Part shown: one piece after another, positions 22,009 to 33,082 of the stretch | Layout of the letters: each line of letters begins with the position of its first letter | Position numbering within the stretch: position 1 is the stretch's first letter | Source of the DNA: Guyanagaster necrorhizus | Taxonomy: Eukaryota; Basidiomycota; Agaricomycetes; Agaricales; Physalacriaceae | Direction of reading: 5' to 3' | Assembly (NCBI RefSeq): GCF_019112545.1 | Contig: NW_025064916.1 | Coordinates: 34,452-76,468, forward strand | DNA length: 42,017 bases | Made by a program: the position numbers and the translations under genes | Notes under the pieces: generated by a model | Seen by the model: only the letters and a program-made list of their open reading frames with translations | Told to the model about the DNA's origin: nothing | Database searches by the model: none

Positions 22009-22920
22009 ATGGGATCCGAACAATCTTCAACTGTGTACCCACGCTACACTGTCATATCTGGATTGAGTTCAAGTACGAGGACGAACGAAGCGAATGAGCA
22101 TGAAGATCACATCCCATCTGACGACGAAGTCATCTCTGTTAAACGTACTCTGAACAACTACCTCCCTGTCGAGATTATCGATGATATACTCGACTTTGCT
22201 CAGTACTGGTCGTGTATCCGCGAAAGGCGCCGCATACAGGTGCGCGCTGCAGCTGTTCCGACCGGAGAGACATTTCCAAAGGCCGACTGGTGTTATATCG
22301 TCTCCCCTCCTGTCCCCCAAGACGCCAAAGTGCGTTCGGTGAAGTTTGTCATTGAGAGCTGTGACCAGGGTTATGGAGGAGAACCAGAGCACCGGGGTAA
22401 GTTTGATGCTTTTCGTATCTTCCTCGTACCTCATTGCCCTTCACCAGGGACCTACGAGGGGTCATGGACCTGGTTTGAGGCCGCAATAATATGCGGTGAA
22501 CCGTGGTGGCTTAGCGAGGTCCTGAGGATGCCTGTAGATCTGTACCGGGAGGGCTTAGAGTTCCCGGAGGATGTGCGCAGTGCAGCACGAGCCGCTGAAG
22601 TACGATCTCGCGAGGAGGAGGGAAGCAGATGGCACGTCGGAGTAAATGTTACTGCCCAAGGGTTTTACAAGGAACACACGATTATCTGGCCACGTACAAA
22701 TGAAAAGACTAAGCAACGAACTATGAGAGGTCTAGTGGGTCTCTCACACGAGTTCGTGAGGCTACTTGAGCCAGGAGATAGGGTCGCGTTGATGGCCATG
22801 GCGATGGTGAGTGCTTCCCCACCCACCCACGTCACAATTCCCCTTCCTAACTCAGCCCAGTTTCCTGCATGGATTAATAAAGTCAAAGGTGCCTCGATAG
22901 ATGTATTCTATACTCTATGA
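22009..22920 (+). CDS. Unnamed fungal protein with F-box-like N-terminus and beta-rich C-terminal domain
   Basis: One exon to 22806, a 54-nt intron (22807-22860, GTGAGT..CAG) and a final exon give about 285 residues. I do not know a name for this family. NYLPVEIIDDILDFAQYW at about residue 46 has the pattern of an F-box-like helix pair (LP.EI...IL..A.YW) found in many fungal proteins. The remainder (RSVKFVIESCDQGYGGEPEH, GSWTWFEAAII, WHVGVNVTAQGFYKEHTIIW, RLLEPGDRVALMA, FPAWINKVKGASIDVFYTL) looks like an all-beta domain with conserved aromatics. Similar sequences are familiar from uncharacterised ascomycete and basidiomycete proteins. The intron is in frame without a stop, but the donor and acceptor are kept in the decayed copy, which supports it as a real intron. 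The partner of the F-box-like helix is not known. Confidence 0.75.
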   Translation: MGSEQSSTVYPRYTVISGLSSSTRTNEANEHEDHIPSDDEVISVKRTLNNYLPVEIIDDILDFAQYWSCIRERRRIQVRAAAVPTGETFPKADWCYIVSPPVPQDAKVRSVKFVIESCDQGYGGEPEHRGKFDAFRIFLVPHCPSPGTYEGSWTWFEAAIICGEPWWLSEVLRMPVDLYREGLEFPEDVRSAARAAEVRSREEEGSRWHVGVNVTAQGFYKEHTIIWPRTNEKTKQRTMRGLVGLSHEFVRLLEPGDRVALMAMAMVSASPPTHVTIPLPNSAQFPAWINKVKGASIDVFYTL

Positions 22921-24311
22921 CAACTTCGGAACCCCCGTTAACCCGAGCAGGTGCTTATCAGCAGTCCCTGAAGAGGCGGTCAAATTGTTCGATCGACGAC
23001 ATATGGCGTCGAGATAAAAATACCTCCCTTCATTATGGGTTCCATGCTGTCTCGGTCTCGTATAGACAACAGTTCTTGGATGGCGCGGAACTTGCTGAGT
23101 GTTGTGGTACCTGGCGGATTTGTCGATTTCTGCTGCGATCCCCGGCACCAACCGAATCGATGAAAACTTCTACTCACGCGACCTTTCTTCCCGCGAGTGC
23201 TGTATGTCAGGCTGTTGAAATTCTTGTTCAGTGATTCGCTCTCGTTTTTTTGATTTAGAGCTGTTGAATCTAATAAAAGTAGAAGTATATTCCGACGTCG
23301 GAGAACTCCACAGGACGACACATGAACCTCATCTCTTACCACCGGTCTCCTGGATCAAAATAGACTCCATGCGTCTTAGACGGGCTAGGGTCGACTACTG
23401 TACTGTACGACATCTCTGTATGAATGCAGCACGGAATGCTCCTAATTCGTCTTTCCGTGTACTTGTGCCGCTATCACCTGAAGTATACAAGTCACTTGGC
23501 GGTATCATTATTCCAGAGTTACACCGGGCGAAGTTGGTCGTCATCAAATCTCTGCGCCACCCCCGTTTTCACCGCATTCCTTGGAGCTTCTTGGTATCTG
23601 TGGCCGTGCTAAGGATCTTGACAGCGCTAGCTTCTAGGAGTTCGTACAGTATACATTCCACGAACACCACTCGAGCCGTCCAAATGCGGATCTTCGTACC
23701 CATAGACTCGATCAGACCCTACTTTTTCTCGCCTTCGGTCTGACGTCTTCACATAGGAGAGTTCTTGTGGTCCATCTGTATTCCCCAGATGAATGAGAAA
23801 CCAGAATACGAGCTAGGCGCTGAGCTCCGGCATACCTTGTGGATCTCTGTTCGCAGCGGCCTGCGTTGTTAAGCCATCAATGTCACCATCAACATGACAA
23901 GTCGATTGATCCAAATACTTAATTCCACACGGGGTCCGACTACTCCAAGAGCCGCGTAGTGATAGCATTGATCTTGAAAAGGTTCCCTTTTGGCGTCCAA
24001 GCTCAGTATAAGTTCCGATGCACGGTCTGTGTTCGCGTTTCAAAGTTCTCAATACTATTATTATAGGCCCAGGTTCAATGTGTGCACATTCCGAGTAGAC
24101 TCTAGCCCTTAGGTTTGGCACATGGCGTTAAGATGGATCATAAGGATTGATTCCGAGTCCTCTACGACGCAGTCGAACGCAGTTCCATAGAGGCATTCCA
24201 TGTCCCGCCGGAAACCCCGCATTTCCGGCGCGTACGCAAAACAGAAACAGAGTAAAGAATTGGGGATCCAGGTAAATTATACGGTCGGTTGGTCGAATTA
24301 GGAAGGAGGCT
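22921..24311. other. 1.4 kb without a recognised gene
   Basis: Open frames occur on both strands (plus 23231-23743 is the longest, 170 codons), but none has a recognisable domain, signal peptide or convincing splice structure. It may include decayed sequence. The right end forms the distal promoter of the permease gene. Confidence 0.35.
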
Positions 24312-24420
24312 CTTATCAGTACGTGACCATATGGGACGTTTCCATGAACTTGTATGATGAGCATAGGTTCTTATCATACATGTGGACTCTGATCCAGGCA
24401 ACATGACGTCCGGTGTATAA
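24312..24420 (+). promoter_or_regulatory. Permease promoter with two GATA-factor motifs and a TATA box
   Basis: CTTATC (GATAAG on the minus strand) occurs at 24312-24317 and 24370-24375. A CRE-like TGACGTCC begins near 24404, and TATAA lies at 24416-24420, about 50 bp before the ATG. GATA factors such as AreA/Gln3 are known to control amino-acid permeases in response to nitrogen. Control here is an inference from motif and position. Confidence 0.4.
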
Positions 24421-24471
24421 ACGCTGGTTCTATTTGATCCGCCCACTTCTGCATCCCTCGCTTCTACCACC

Positions 24472-27014
24472 ATGGAACATAAGGAAAAGTTGGATACTAT
24501 TTCCAGCAGCAGCGACGTGCAGCCAGTCGACCATCCTGCCTTCTACGATCCTTCGAAGGAGAGTATATGGACACGTCTTGGTCTCAGTTTCGAGAGTTTC
24601 AAGCGTGCACCAGGTGTTACCGGGTGCGTTGTTCTTTTTCTCGTCGTTTTAGACCAGAAACTGACTTGGAATTCCAGACAACAAGCGGTAGCTGGAGATC
24701 ATGTCGACGTCGAGCACCTAAAGGCAGATGCCCCTATGCTTCAGCCCAAGATGAAGAGGCGTCATTTGAACATGATCGCTGTAGGTGGAAGTATCGGTAC
24801 AGGTCTCTTCGTCGGTTCTGGTTCCGCTCTTCACACTGGTGGTCCTGCTGGTGTCTTGATCGCATGGATTCTCATCGGTATAATGTTGATCAATGTCACT
24901 CAGGTGGGCGTTTTTTTCTCTCGGTCGGACTAATCTATTCTCACGTTCCTACGTACACAGGCTCTTGGCGAAATGTCCATCTTGTACCCCGTGTCTGGTG
25001 GTTTCTATACGCTTGCGGACCGGTTTCTCGACCCCGCATTCGCTTTCGCGATGGGTTGGAACTACGTTTTCCAATGGTTCGCCACTCTGCCTCTGGAAAT
25101 TACTGTCGCTGGTACAACGGTGCAGTACTGGACAGATGCCGTCCCTATTGCCGCCTGGATCACCATTTTCTGGGTAGTCATCAGTATGTTACTTGGAAAT
25201 CCTCCCTTTCAATGAATGCTGAGGATGTAACAGTGATCGCTAGCATATTTGGTACTCTCGGTTTCGCAGAAGAAGAATTCTGGTCTTCATGTTTGAAGTT
25301 ACTGGTAGTTGTTATGTTCATCTTCATTGGCATGTGCGTCTTCCACGGTTCATGGGCTTGAAACTTGGGTGACTGAGTCTCTAAAAGTATCTGCCTTGCC
25401 GGCGGGGGACCAAAGAGTGGAGAGTTTGGTGAATACGTCGGTGGTAAAAACTGGCATGATCCGGGCGCGTTTGCCAATGGCTTTAAAGGCGTTTGCGCAG
25501 TATTTGTTACTGGTAAGCGTTTCCATCACCAAATCTTGTACGTATTCTTACTGTTATCCGCAGCTGCCTTTTCGTTCGGTATGTCTTTGGCGGTGCATCA
25601 CCACGGAGATTACTGACACATCATCAGCTGGTACTGAATTGGTCGGTCTCGCTGCTTCAGAAACTCCCAACCCTCGTGAAACTATGCCCGGTAAGCCATC
25701 TGGTTCCCTGGCACGGCCGGAAACTTACTTCTTTTGCTCAGGTGCCGTTAAGGGAACTTTCTGGCGTATTGTATGGCTTCCGCTCTGTAGTTGTCAAGGC
25801 ACGATCTGATTTGTTTACCTTACAGACTATTATCTACATCACCTCCCTGACGATCATCGGTTTGATGCTTCCTTACACTGAGGACCGTCTTATTGGAGGT
25901 AGCGGCGCCTCTGCATCACCTTTCGTTATTGCCCTGGACTTGGCTAACATCAACGGATTGAATCGTATGTATCGTACTCCGCAGCGCTCGCGTAAAATTA
26001 ACCTTTGCATCAGACCTTGTCAACGCCACCATCTGTGTTTCCGTCCTTTCTATTGGTCTCTCCTGTGTGTACGGTGGCTCTCGAACCTTGACCGCTTTGG
26101 CAGAGCAAGGCTATGCTCCTAACATCTTCAAATATAGTACGTCTTCGTCTTGGATCTGAATATCCCCATCCCACACGATGTTTTAGTTGACAAGTCCAGT
26201 CGGCCCCTTGCATCCGTCATCTGCCTGCTCCTCTTTGCCCCCATCGCATACGTCAATGTAGTTGCTGCCGGCGACACCGTCTGTGGGTTCCATTTCTCTG
26301 TATCCCCATCATGATGATAACGCTGACAACGGGTAGTCACTTGGCTTTTGGCTATATCGGGTCTTTCGACTCTCTTTACATGGTTATCAATCTGTCTGTG
26401 CCAGTATGTTGTAACCTTGAACTCGTCCGACAGAAATCACTCATGTTTGGTGTTCAGCATCCGCTTCCGCGCTGCGTGGAAAGTCCAGGGACATTCCCTT
26501 GAGGAGCTTCCCTACCAGGCCATGGGTGGTGTTTATGGATCATGGTTCGGAGTCGTCCTTATCGTCCTTATTCTTATTGCCCAATTCTACGTCGTAAGTG
26601 GCTCCCCTTAGGAATATCTAACCATTCTCCTTACTCTGCATAGGCTATTTTCCCAGTTGGCGAATCAGTTAGTGGGACCGCTGCAGCAGAAGCCTTCTTT
26701 GGTCAGTATTTTTTGCCAGTGACGGTCGACGTTTTTCTGACGTTTCCTTTGCAGAGGCATATCTCGCCGCACCTGTGATGATTCTCTTTTACGTTATCGG
26801 CTTTGTATGGAAACGGAAACTGCCCAAGCGAGCCTCGGAGATCGATCTCGACGTAGGTTGTCCGTTTCATCTGTCCTTCTACATGTATAACCCGGTTCCT
26901 CTCTAGTCTGGACGAAAATCTTGGCTCACAGTGGAAGAGATGAGGGAATACCGCGCAGAGCGTGCAAAAGCTCCTCTACACGTCAAAATCTACCGCACAT
27001 TGTTCTCGAATTGA
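24472..27014 (+). CDS. Amino-acid permease (fungal YAT/AAP family)
   Basis: A multi-exon gene of about 12 introns starting at a CCACCATGG context and ending at TGA 27012-27014, roughly 560 residues. The soluble N-terminus is followed by [20 protein letters not shown], the signature of TM1 in the amino acid-polyamine-organocation permeases. Other landmarks are [90 protein letters not shown] and a final helix before [13 protein letters not shown]. It would import amino acids by proton symport at the plasma membrane. Joining ..GTFWRI to [13 protein letters not shown] uses a donor GTATGG. The core motifs are all intact. Substrate range is not predictable. Upstream GATA motifs suggest nitrogen control. 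Confidence 0.92.
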
Positions 27015-27254
27015 TGCATTGGTATTTTTATACGCATAACGAATAATTTTGATCAATGATATACTAAGGCTACTGATAATACAGCGCTCTAAAAACGCAA
27101 TGATATAAAGCGATGAGAATTGAAAAGTTAGAAATCGTGTGATGAAAGACGTCACGGTCAGTACGAATGCCATAAGTAAAGAGATATGGTATATTATGCA
27201 GCTCATGATCATATCAGATAATATATACCTACAACGAAAAAGAAAACAAGGACC

Positions 27255-29087
27255 TCATGTTAGATTGCGTTGACTATTGACGGAAGTATTCTTGCGGGGG
27301 GCGTTTCTTGGCTGTCGTGGTTGATTGAGCGCAGAACTCAGTCCATCACTGCTCGAACGAACACCATCACTTCCACTCCCGACGTCGCTCCTACTTCTGG
27401 CGTCTGAAGCAGGGGGACTCTGGTCTGCCCCATCAGCGTATCGTGGCGGTAGCTCCACCACTTGCGTGCCATCCTCGTGATACACAGTAACGGGTGCCCT
27501 CCCGCCATCGTGGTGTACCACATACACTTGTCCTGACTGCCGTGTTGGCGGAGGGGATGCATTAGACGAAGTCACCCCAAAATCGGTGGTGCTCGGCGAT
27601 GTGTGCAGTTCCTGGTTCTGGACCTCTCCTCCCATCGAGAAAGGTTCGATCTGATACCCGTCATTTTGCAGTGGCGAGTGGTGAACAGGTGACGAGGATG
27701 CAGGACGGTATGTCGTATGTCCGAGGTTATCGAGACTGGACGAAGACGCGGCCCGATAGTCTTTGCGTGATCGACGTTGGAGGAAGAAGAATGTGGCGAG
27801 TGCACCTGCGAGTAAACCGGCGACTAGACCGCCTATGCCGACGCCTACAGCTCCTCCGGTAGACAGACCGTTTGATGAACTAGGTAGGAGAGACGTTAAG
27901 TGAAACTTACCCAGGGTAAATTAGAGACGTCACACACCTGGATTCTACATCACCTTGCGTAAGGCATGAGGTGGAACCGTCACCACTGTGAAGAGGTCCA
28001 TATGACCAAAAATTAAACTGAGAATCGACGACACTGATGAAGAAAGGTGACGCCCATGAAAGATCGACCGTCCAGTTCACAGTGCTCATGTCATTAATCG
28101 TAATGTTACGTGGTGGGTGAAGTGTAGGCGCTATAGTCAGGGTATATGGAGGAGTGCCGTTTTTTGGTGTAATTGCAATATCAGTGCACTGTGACTGATG
28201 TGTGAGCGGACTTGAACGATTAATTGGCAATGTACCGCTCACCTGATCTATCCAGCCGTACTGAGATAGCGGGCCATCTTGCACCTGCGCATCAATTTCT
28301 AAAGGTCCGAGGGGGAAGGAGGCGTTTGAACATGACGGGGTATCAGTGGTGGTATTGGTGATCATCGTGTAGATCTCTTGACATCCCCCCGTGTAACCGT
28401 TCTTGTCGAACATACAGACTTGATACTGTACAGATAATGTCAGGAAAAAATGAGGTGTACGGTTGATCGTCCTTACTAGTGTTCCAGGCCCGAAAGGCAC
28501 TTCCCAGTCCTACATTTGATAAAGGTGGAACGCTCAACAGAAATATATCAAGGGCCGATGCAAGGACTCACAAAAGTCGTACCGCTGCCCGCTGGGATGA
28601 TAAACGGAAACACGAAGGCACTACCACAGAGTAAACATGCGCGACAATCGCAAGAAGCGTATCCCTTACGAAGTGTATATTTGAAGGAAGTACGGGGCAG
28701 AAGGACTTGGGCTGCGAACGGCTCACGTATCAGTTGCGCAATAATATAGAAGACTGATGATAAAGCGCACCCAGTAGATGCTGCCGTCCGCTGCCATTCG
28801 ACATTTATCGTCTCGCATTGAGCTGAATCGATATACTGAATTCAAGCCTATTTCTCAGAAGATGCAGAGGCTTACCCGTCACTGGAACTGCTATTGCTTC
28901 TGACGATGGGGTATAGTCAAAGTAGAACGACTATCAAGCGTTAGAACACGTCCAATTCAAAGAGGTAACAGAAGTGAAACCTCACCTGATCCATGTAATT
29001 CGATGCCGCCCGAACCGCCCGGCAGAGCGCCACGACGAGCCACAACAGCAAAGATGGCCTGAAGGGGTATACTTCGCGAAGAACCAT
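27255..29087 (-). CDS. Secreted/surface single-pass membrane protein with Ser-rich tail
   Basis: Starting at the ATG 29087-29085, a signal peptide (PSLLLWLVVALCRAVRAAS) leads to a multi-exon ectodomain of about 300 residues. It includes SFYFDYTPSSEAIAVPV, CETINVEWQRTAAST, AFVFPFIIPAGSGTTF, QVCMFDKNGYTGGCQEIYTM, CTDIAITPKNGTPPYTLTIA and VNWTVDLSWASPFFISVVDS. Several cysteines and N-glycosylation sites suit an exposed domain. A Gly/Leu/Ala transmembrane helix (GGLVAGLLAGALATFFFL) and basic stop-transfer (QRRSRK) follow. The cytoplasmic tail of about 170 residues is Ser/Pro-rich and ends at the TGA 27257-27255. This ectodomain type is frequent in Agaricomycetes and has no known function. It resembles the 5691-6940 protein only in overall layout, not in sequence. 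Some ectodomain exon borders near 28500-28900 were joined by eye and may be off by a few codons. Confidence 0.78.
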
Positions 29088-30127
29088 GGTCGAAAATTTT
29101 TGGGCGACGAGGGTGAAGTATAAGTAGCAATCTGAGGGGAAACTGTCAACATCTTCATGTCTCAATACTGTATAGCACAGCTTACACCAGGCACTGGCGA
29201 TCCACGTGGAGTGAAAATCCTGTCCAAGCGGTTTTCCCCTTAACGTCGACTTCACGGTACCTACAGTGCTAGGGAGGCAAGTCGGGGAGAGAGTCGTTGG
29301 TCCTAAGGGAACTTTGAAGCAAGACGTAAAGGTCGAGGAACCGTTTGAACCGTTTTCGATGTTGGCCCTCTCGCCTTCAGGGTCGACGGCACTACCCGTT
29401 TGTAGTATATTAATACTTAAAAATCATACTTAAGTATCTCCACAAAGAGTGGAAAGAAATTATGATATGGCCCGTTGAGTCCGAGCAGCCCGAACGCTCA
29501 TATGAAATTATGAACATCCATGATGATCAAACGAAAAGAGCGGAATGAGAATGGGGTCTTCACTCGAAGATACTGATATTTAGTGGCGCTCATCAAGTCT
29601 GGTGCAGCCATAGTGACGGCAGGGATGTTTCATCTGCTTGTTTGCGCTGACCGGAAGCTCGGAAAAGCGGAAGAGCCTTGTAATTCGTAATTGCCGATCG
29701 GTACCGGGCCAAAGCATCCGATCAACTCCGACTCTTATGAACCTTACGTTCAACCTTGAAGCTCACTTCCTATCCATTTCATTCTACGTCTTTACTTTAC
29801 TATTACTGTATTACCGTATAATTTTTGAAATGCAAGTATAAAGCAAAGAACTTTGAAAAGGCTCGGATATACTTTCTGCTCGGACTAGCATACTAACGTG
29901 CTGCTACTTCCATAGCGGATCTTTTTCTGAGGCTAAAGGGAGCTTCATATCGCATAAAGGAACTTCTAAGTTGAAAAATAAGATTTTACATTTGAATGCT
30001 AGCCCTGTCTAATTTGGTAACCTTCACTAGAACGACTAGGGAATGACCATTGATTCGACATGATTTTCACAATTTTGGAGTAGATGATATGCCTACGATG
30101 GTCTTGTTGTCGAAGGGCACAAGACGT
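29088..30127. other. 1 kb spacer without recognised genes
   Basis: The stretch becomes AT-rich between about 29400 and 30060. No domain is recognised. A short direct repeat (AACCGTTT) lies near 29339-29355. Confidence 0.35.
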
Positions 30128-31030
30128 TCAATGTCCCTTTCCCGGGTCTCGAGGAGATTGCTGATGGCATCTGGTCTTTGAATCTGCCAGCGCAGCCATC
30201 CCTCCTGCAAACAAATATCGAGCCACAGAAGAAAGACAGAAAATGAGGCCGGCGTAGAAATTGTCTGATGACCGGTCAGGAAACTGTGTTTGTGGGCGGC
30301 AAGTAACCGTCATGATCGTTCTGTCAAACCACTGATCGGAAATCACTGTCTTCAGGTTTTTGAAGTCCACCAAGACCCGTCCTTTTGCGTACCGGACAAA
30401 TCTCGTAATGGTAAGCAGAGCAGCAGTAGAACGTAGTAGAGGGCTTCGATGTCAGGGCGATACAGATAGTCAACGTCTGACTAACCCAGAAAGTCATGAA
30501 TCATGTAAGGCAGGGTATCCTTATGCCGGAGAGATGAACTCGAGACAACCGAGGAGTACGAATCAAAGTTATGACTGTAACTTTGATCATTGAGGACACC
30601 ACAGATTTTTCCGTCTCTCCTTTGACACATCAGATTAGCCAAGCTGGTGTCATGATGAAGGATTCCTGAGCGATCAAAGAGGTGATGCTTGTGGCCTGTG
30701 CAATATCCTTTGCTTCCGTGAGATTCGAAGCGGTCAGGCACAACGACACGAAGCCCATTCCAAAAACCCGCGTCTCTGAAAGTCGTCATTGGCATGAAAT
30801 CTTGATCGAACTCGAGATCCTGGACATAAAGAGTCGCGGAAAGATGACCTTGCCAGTACTCAGTCACTGAGGCGAGATCGCCAGTCTCTTTGTTCCTCGT
30901 GACATTACATAGTCAATTTCTCCTCTCATCCCTGAAAGATGCCTTTCCAGCTGGTGGTGACGGAGAATTTGTCCCCAAAGCGTCAAAAGACCCGTAGGCG
31001 GGCCCCGTGACGGGAGTTTTGCTGGGAAAA
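30128..31030 (-). pseudogene. FunK1-type protein kinase remnant
   Basis: The minus strand carries hallmark FunK1 motifs in order: SNLTEAKDIAQA, HLFDRSGILHHDTSLANLM (catalytic loop H.D.S..N), GKICGVLND, LPYMIHDFLG and YRPDIEALYYVLLLL. FunK1 kinases are a large family specific to multicellular fungi, mostly in Agaricomycetes. The catalytic Asp and metal-binding Asn are present. However, the segment up to DIAQA is in another frame from HLFDRSG; one base is missing near 30692. No N-terminal lobe with a start could be reconstructed. A truncated, frameshifted relic is the best explanation. A sequencing indel in a C run is the alternative for the frameshift alone. Confidence 0.68.
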
Positions 31031-31717
31031 TCCAGAGACAGTGGCAGTGAACACTGAAAATGTGTTTGTGGCGGAGTGATCCGATTTGGCATTCAAAGCT
31101 TTCGAAAACCCTGATATGTATCGTGTTAGATAAAGATACATGTAATTTTAGACAGTAGTGATCAACTAAAACGATATTGAAAAAAAATAAATTGTGATGC
31201 ATCAGTAAGTAGTTGATGGTTGTGGTCCCAAGATCGCTTACACATACACGAAGCAGGAGACCTGAGGTTCCTGAGTTGACTCCAGAAAGAGAATACTTAT
31301 GAAACATGTCGAATGAAATAAGCTGGCTGTCCCCCAAACAAGGATGACCAGTCCGGGAGGGTGGAGGGGAGTTCGAGAAACACTTGGTTAAAGCACGTGG
31401 CTTGAGAATAGGTAGCCTCGTAGACAGGCAGCGATACAGACCTGTTGATGGGAGAGATGGACGGGAAAATAGGCGAGAATTACGTTTCCAATGTCCATAT
31501 ATGTATTGCTCGAACCTATGTCATAGCATACCATAAGTGACTATTGAACGCTCCAGACTTTTCTGCCGAGATTTTCCATATCCCGCTTCCGGCACGCAGT
31601 TTCTTGAAGCCGGACCAACTTTTTTGTCGTTTCTCTATCAGATTCCTCCGCTGACTCGTAGAGATTTTGTGGAGCATTGCTGATTTGCTGCTGTAACCAG
31701 AGTCATCGTCGAGGCCC
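31031..31717. other. Upstream flank of the kinase relic and dehydrogenase promoter
   Basis: A minus-strand frame at 31746-31516 (..RRNLIEKRQKSWSGFKKLR..) could be an exon of the kinase gene, but no splice chain connects it. It overlaps the first exon of the short-chain dehydrogenase on the opposite strand. Confidence 0.35.
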
Positions 31718-32791
31718 ATGTCCCCCCAGCTCGTCTGGTTAATCACAGGTACATTATTCTATGAGTCATTCGGCGGGAATACCAATCTCACGCTTTTCAA
31801 GGAACCACTTCAGGCCTCGGTCGACGGCTCGTAGCATCTGTTTTGGCTCGAGGTGACCGTGTGGTAGCCACCGCACGCTCTCTAGCAAAATTACAAGCCC
31901 TTCACCCATCCGGAGACTCTGGAAATCTCCATCTCGTTCAGTTAGACGTTACCGCAGGTTTTGACGCCATCAAAACTGCAGTCGACGACGCCGTTTCGAG
32001 ATGGGGAAAGATTGATGTGCTTGTAAACAATGCTGGCACCGGATGCCTTGGACTCCTAGAGGAGAGTGGGTGAGTGATAATATAACGAAGCTTCCGCTTG
32101 CTTATGGTTGAATAAGAACGAAAATGCTGAGAGAGCAGTTTGAAACAAACGTTTTTGCTGTTGTTGATGTCACCAATGCCGTCCTCCCTTATATGAGGGC
32201 GCAAAAGCAAGGAACGATAGTCGTTATCGGCAGTCGCTCCGTATGGAGGGCAGATACTGCGGTTGGTAACAATCATTCGTGTCGTTGAGCATGATTTGAC
32301 TGACATTTAGGGGATCGGAACGTACGCAGCATCAAAAGCAGCTATTCATGGCAAACCCTCTCTGTCTGTCTTGTAATTTGCTTATACTTATCATTCCCCT
32401 CGAACTATCTCTAGCTATAACCGAATCCCTCAGCTCCGAATTAGCCCCATTCAACGTCCGTGTGCTCCTCGTCGCACCAGGCGCCTTCCGCACCGAAGGG
32501 ATGTATTCGATCCCCTTCAACGTTAAGAACCCCATTTCGGACTACGATGATATTCGCACCTCCGCTATCGCACGCTTCGGTTCCGTTCCGGGGACGGAAC
32601 CCGGCGACCCTGTGAAAGCGATGGAAACACTGGTCGATACGGTAAGAGGCGAGGGTTCAGCAGAAGGAAAGGCTTGGCCTACTTGGTTATTGTTGGGCCA
32701 CGATGCGGAGAAGGACTTGCGGACCAAGTGGGATAAGTTGAGGACTACGTTGGAGGAATGGGGAAGTGTTGTTCGGGGTGTCTGGTTTTGA
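31718..32791 (+). CDS. Short-chain dehydrogenase/reductase (classical SDR)
   Basis: Exons start at the ATG 31718 and give about 280 residues. LVWLITGTTSGLGRRLV is the TGxxxGxG NAD(P)-binding motif near the N-terminus. DVLVNNAGTGCLG is the NNAG motif. Ser of GSRSVWRADTA and Tyr-Lys of GTYAASKAAIH are the catalytic residues. RVLLVAPGAFRTEG is the PG motif region. All four catalytic elements are present, so it should be active; the substrate is unknown. The intron 32351-32414 starts with GC rather than GT. Joining the exons at this point (CAT G | CT ATA ACC) is the only way found to keep the frame into ITESLSSELAPFNV. It is a neighbour of an RpiB-family isomerase on the same strand. Confidence 0.85.
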
Positions 32792-33082
32792 GGCATCCTC
32801 CCCGCCATGTTGTCGAATGCCTCCAACTCCTGTCGGACGATCTCAGTAAACGTGTACGGAACTTAACCACAAGTGAAAATGCGAATCAGAAGTATATCGA
32901 TATCGACCTAGATGAGAGCACCAAGACAAAAGCAGCATCCAGATATCGAGAGAGCCGGTAGCACCACTAATAAGAACGTTCGAAGGTCGATATAGAGTGC
33001 GGCCCGGTCCGGGCACATATGATTCCGAGTCCCCTCCACTGTTTGCACAGACCGTATCCTTCGTTTCCCAGTATTCCACGCA

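Noticed and set aside
23231..23743. 170-codon plus-strand frame as a gene
   Set aside because: No domain, signal or splice evidence and no upstream promoter sign; kept as unassigned spacer.
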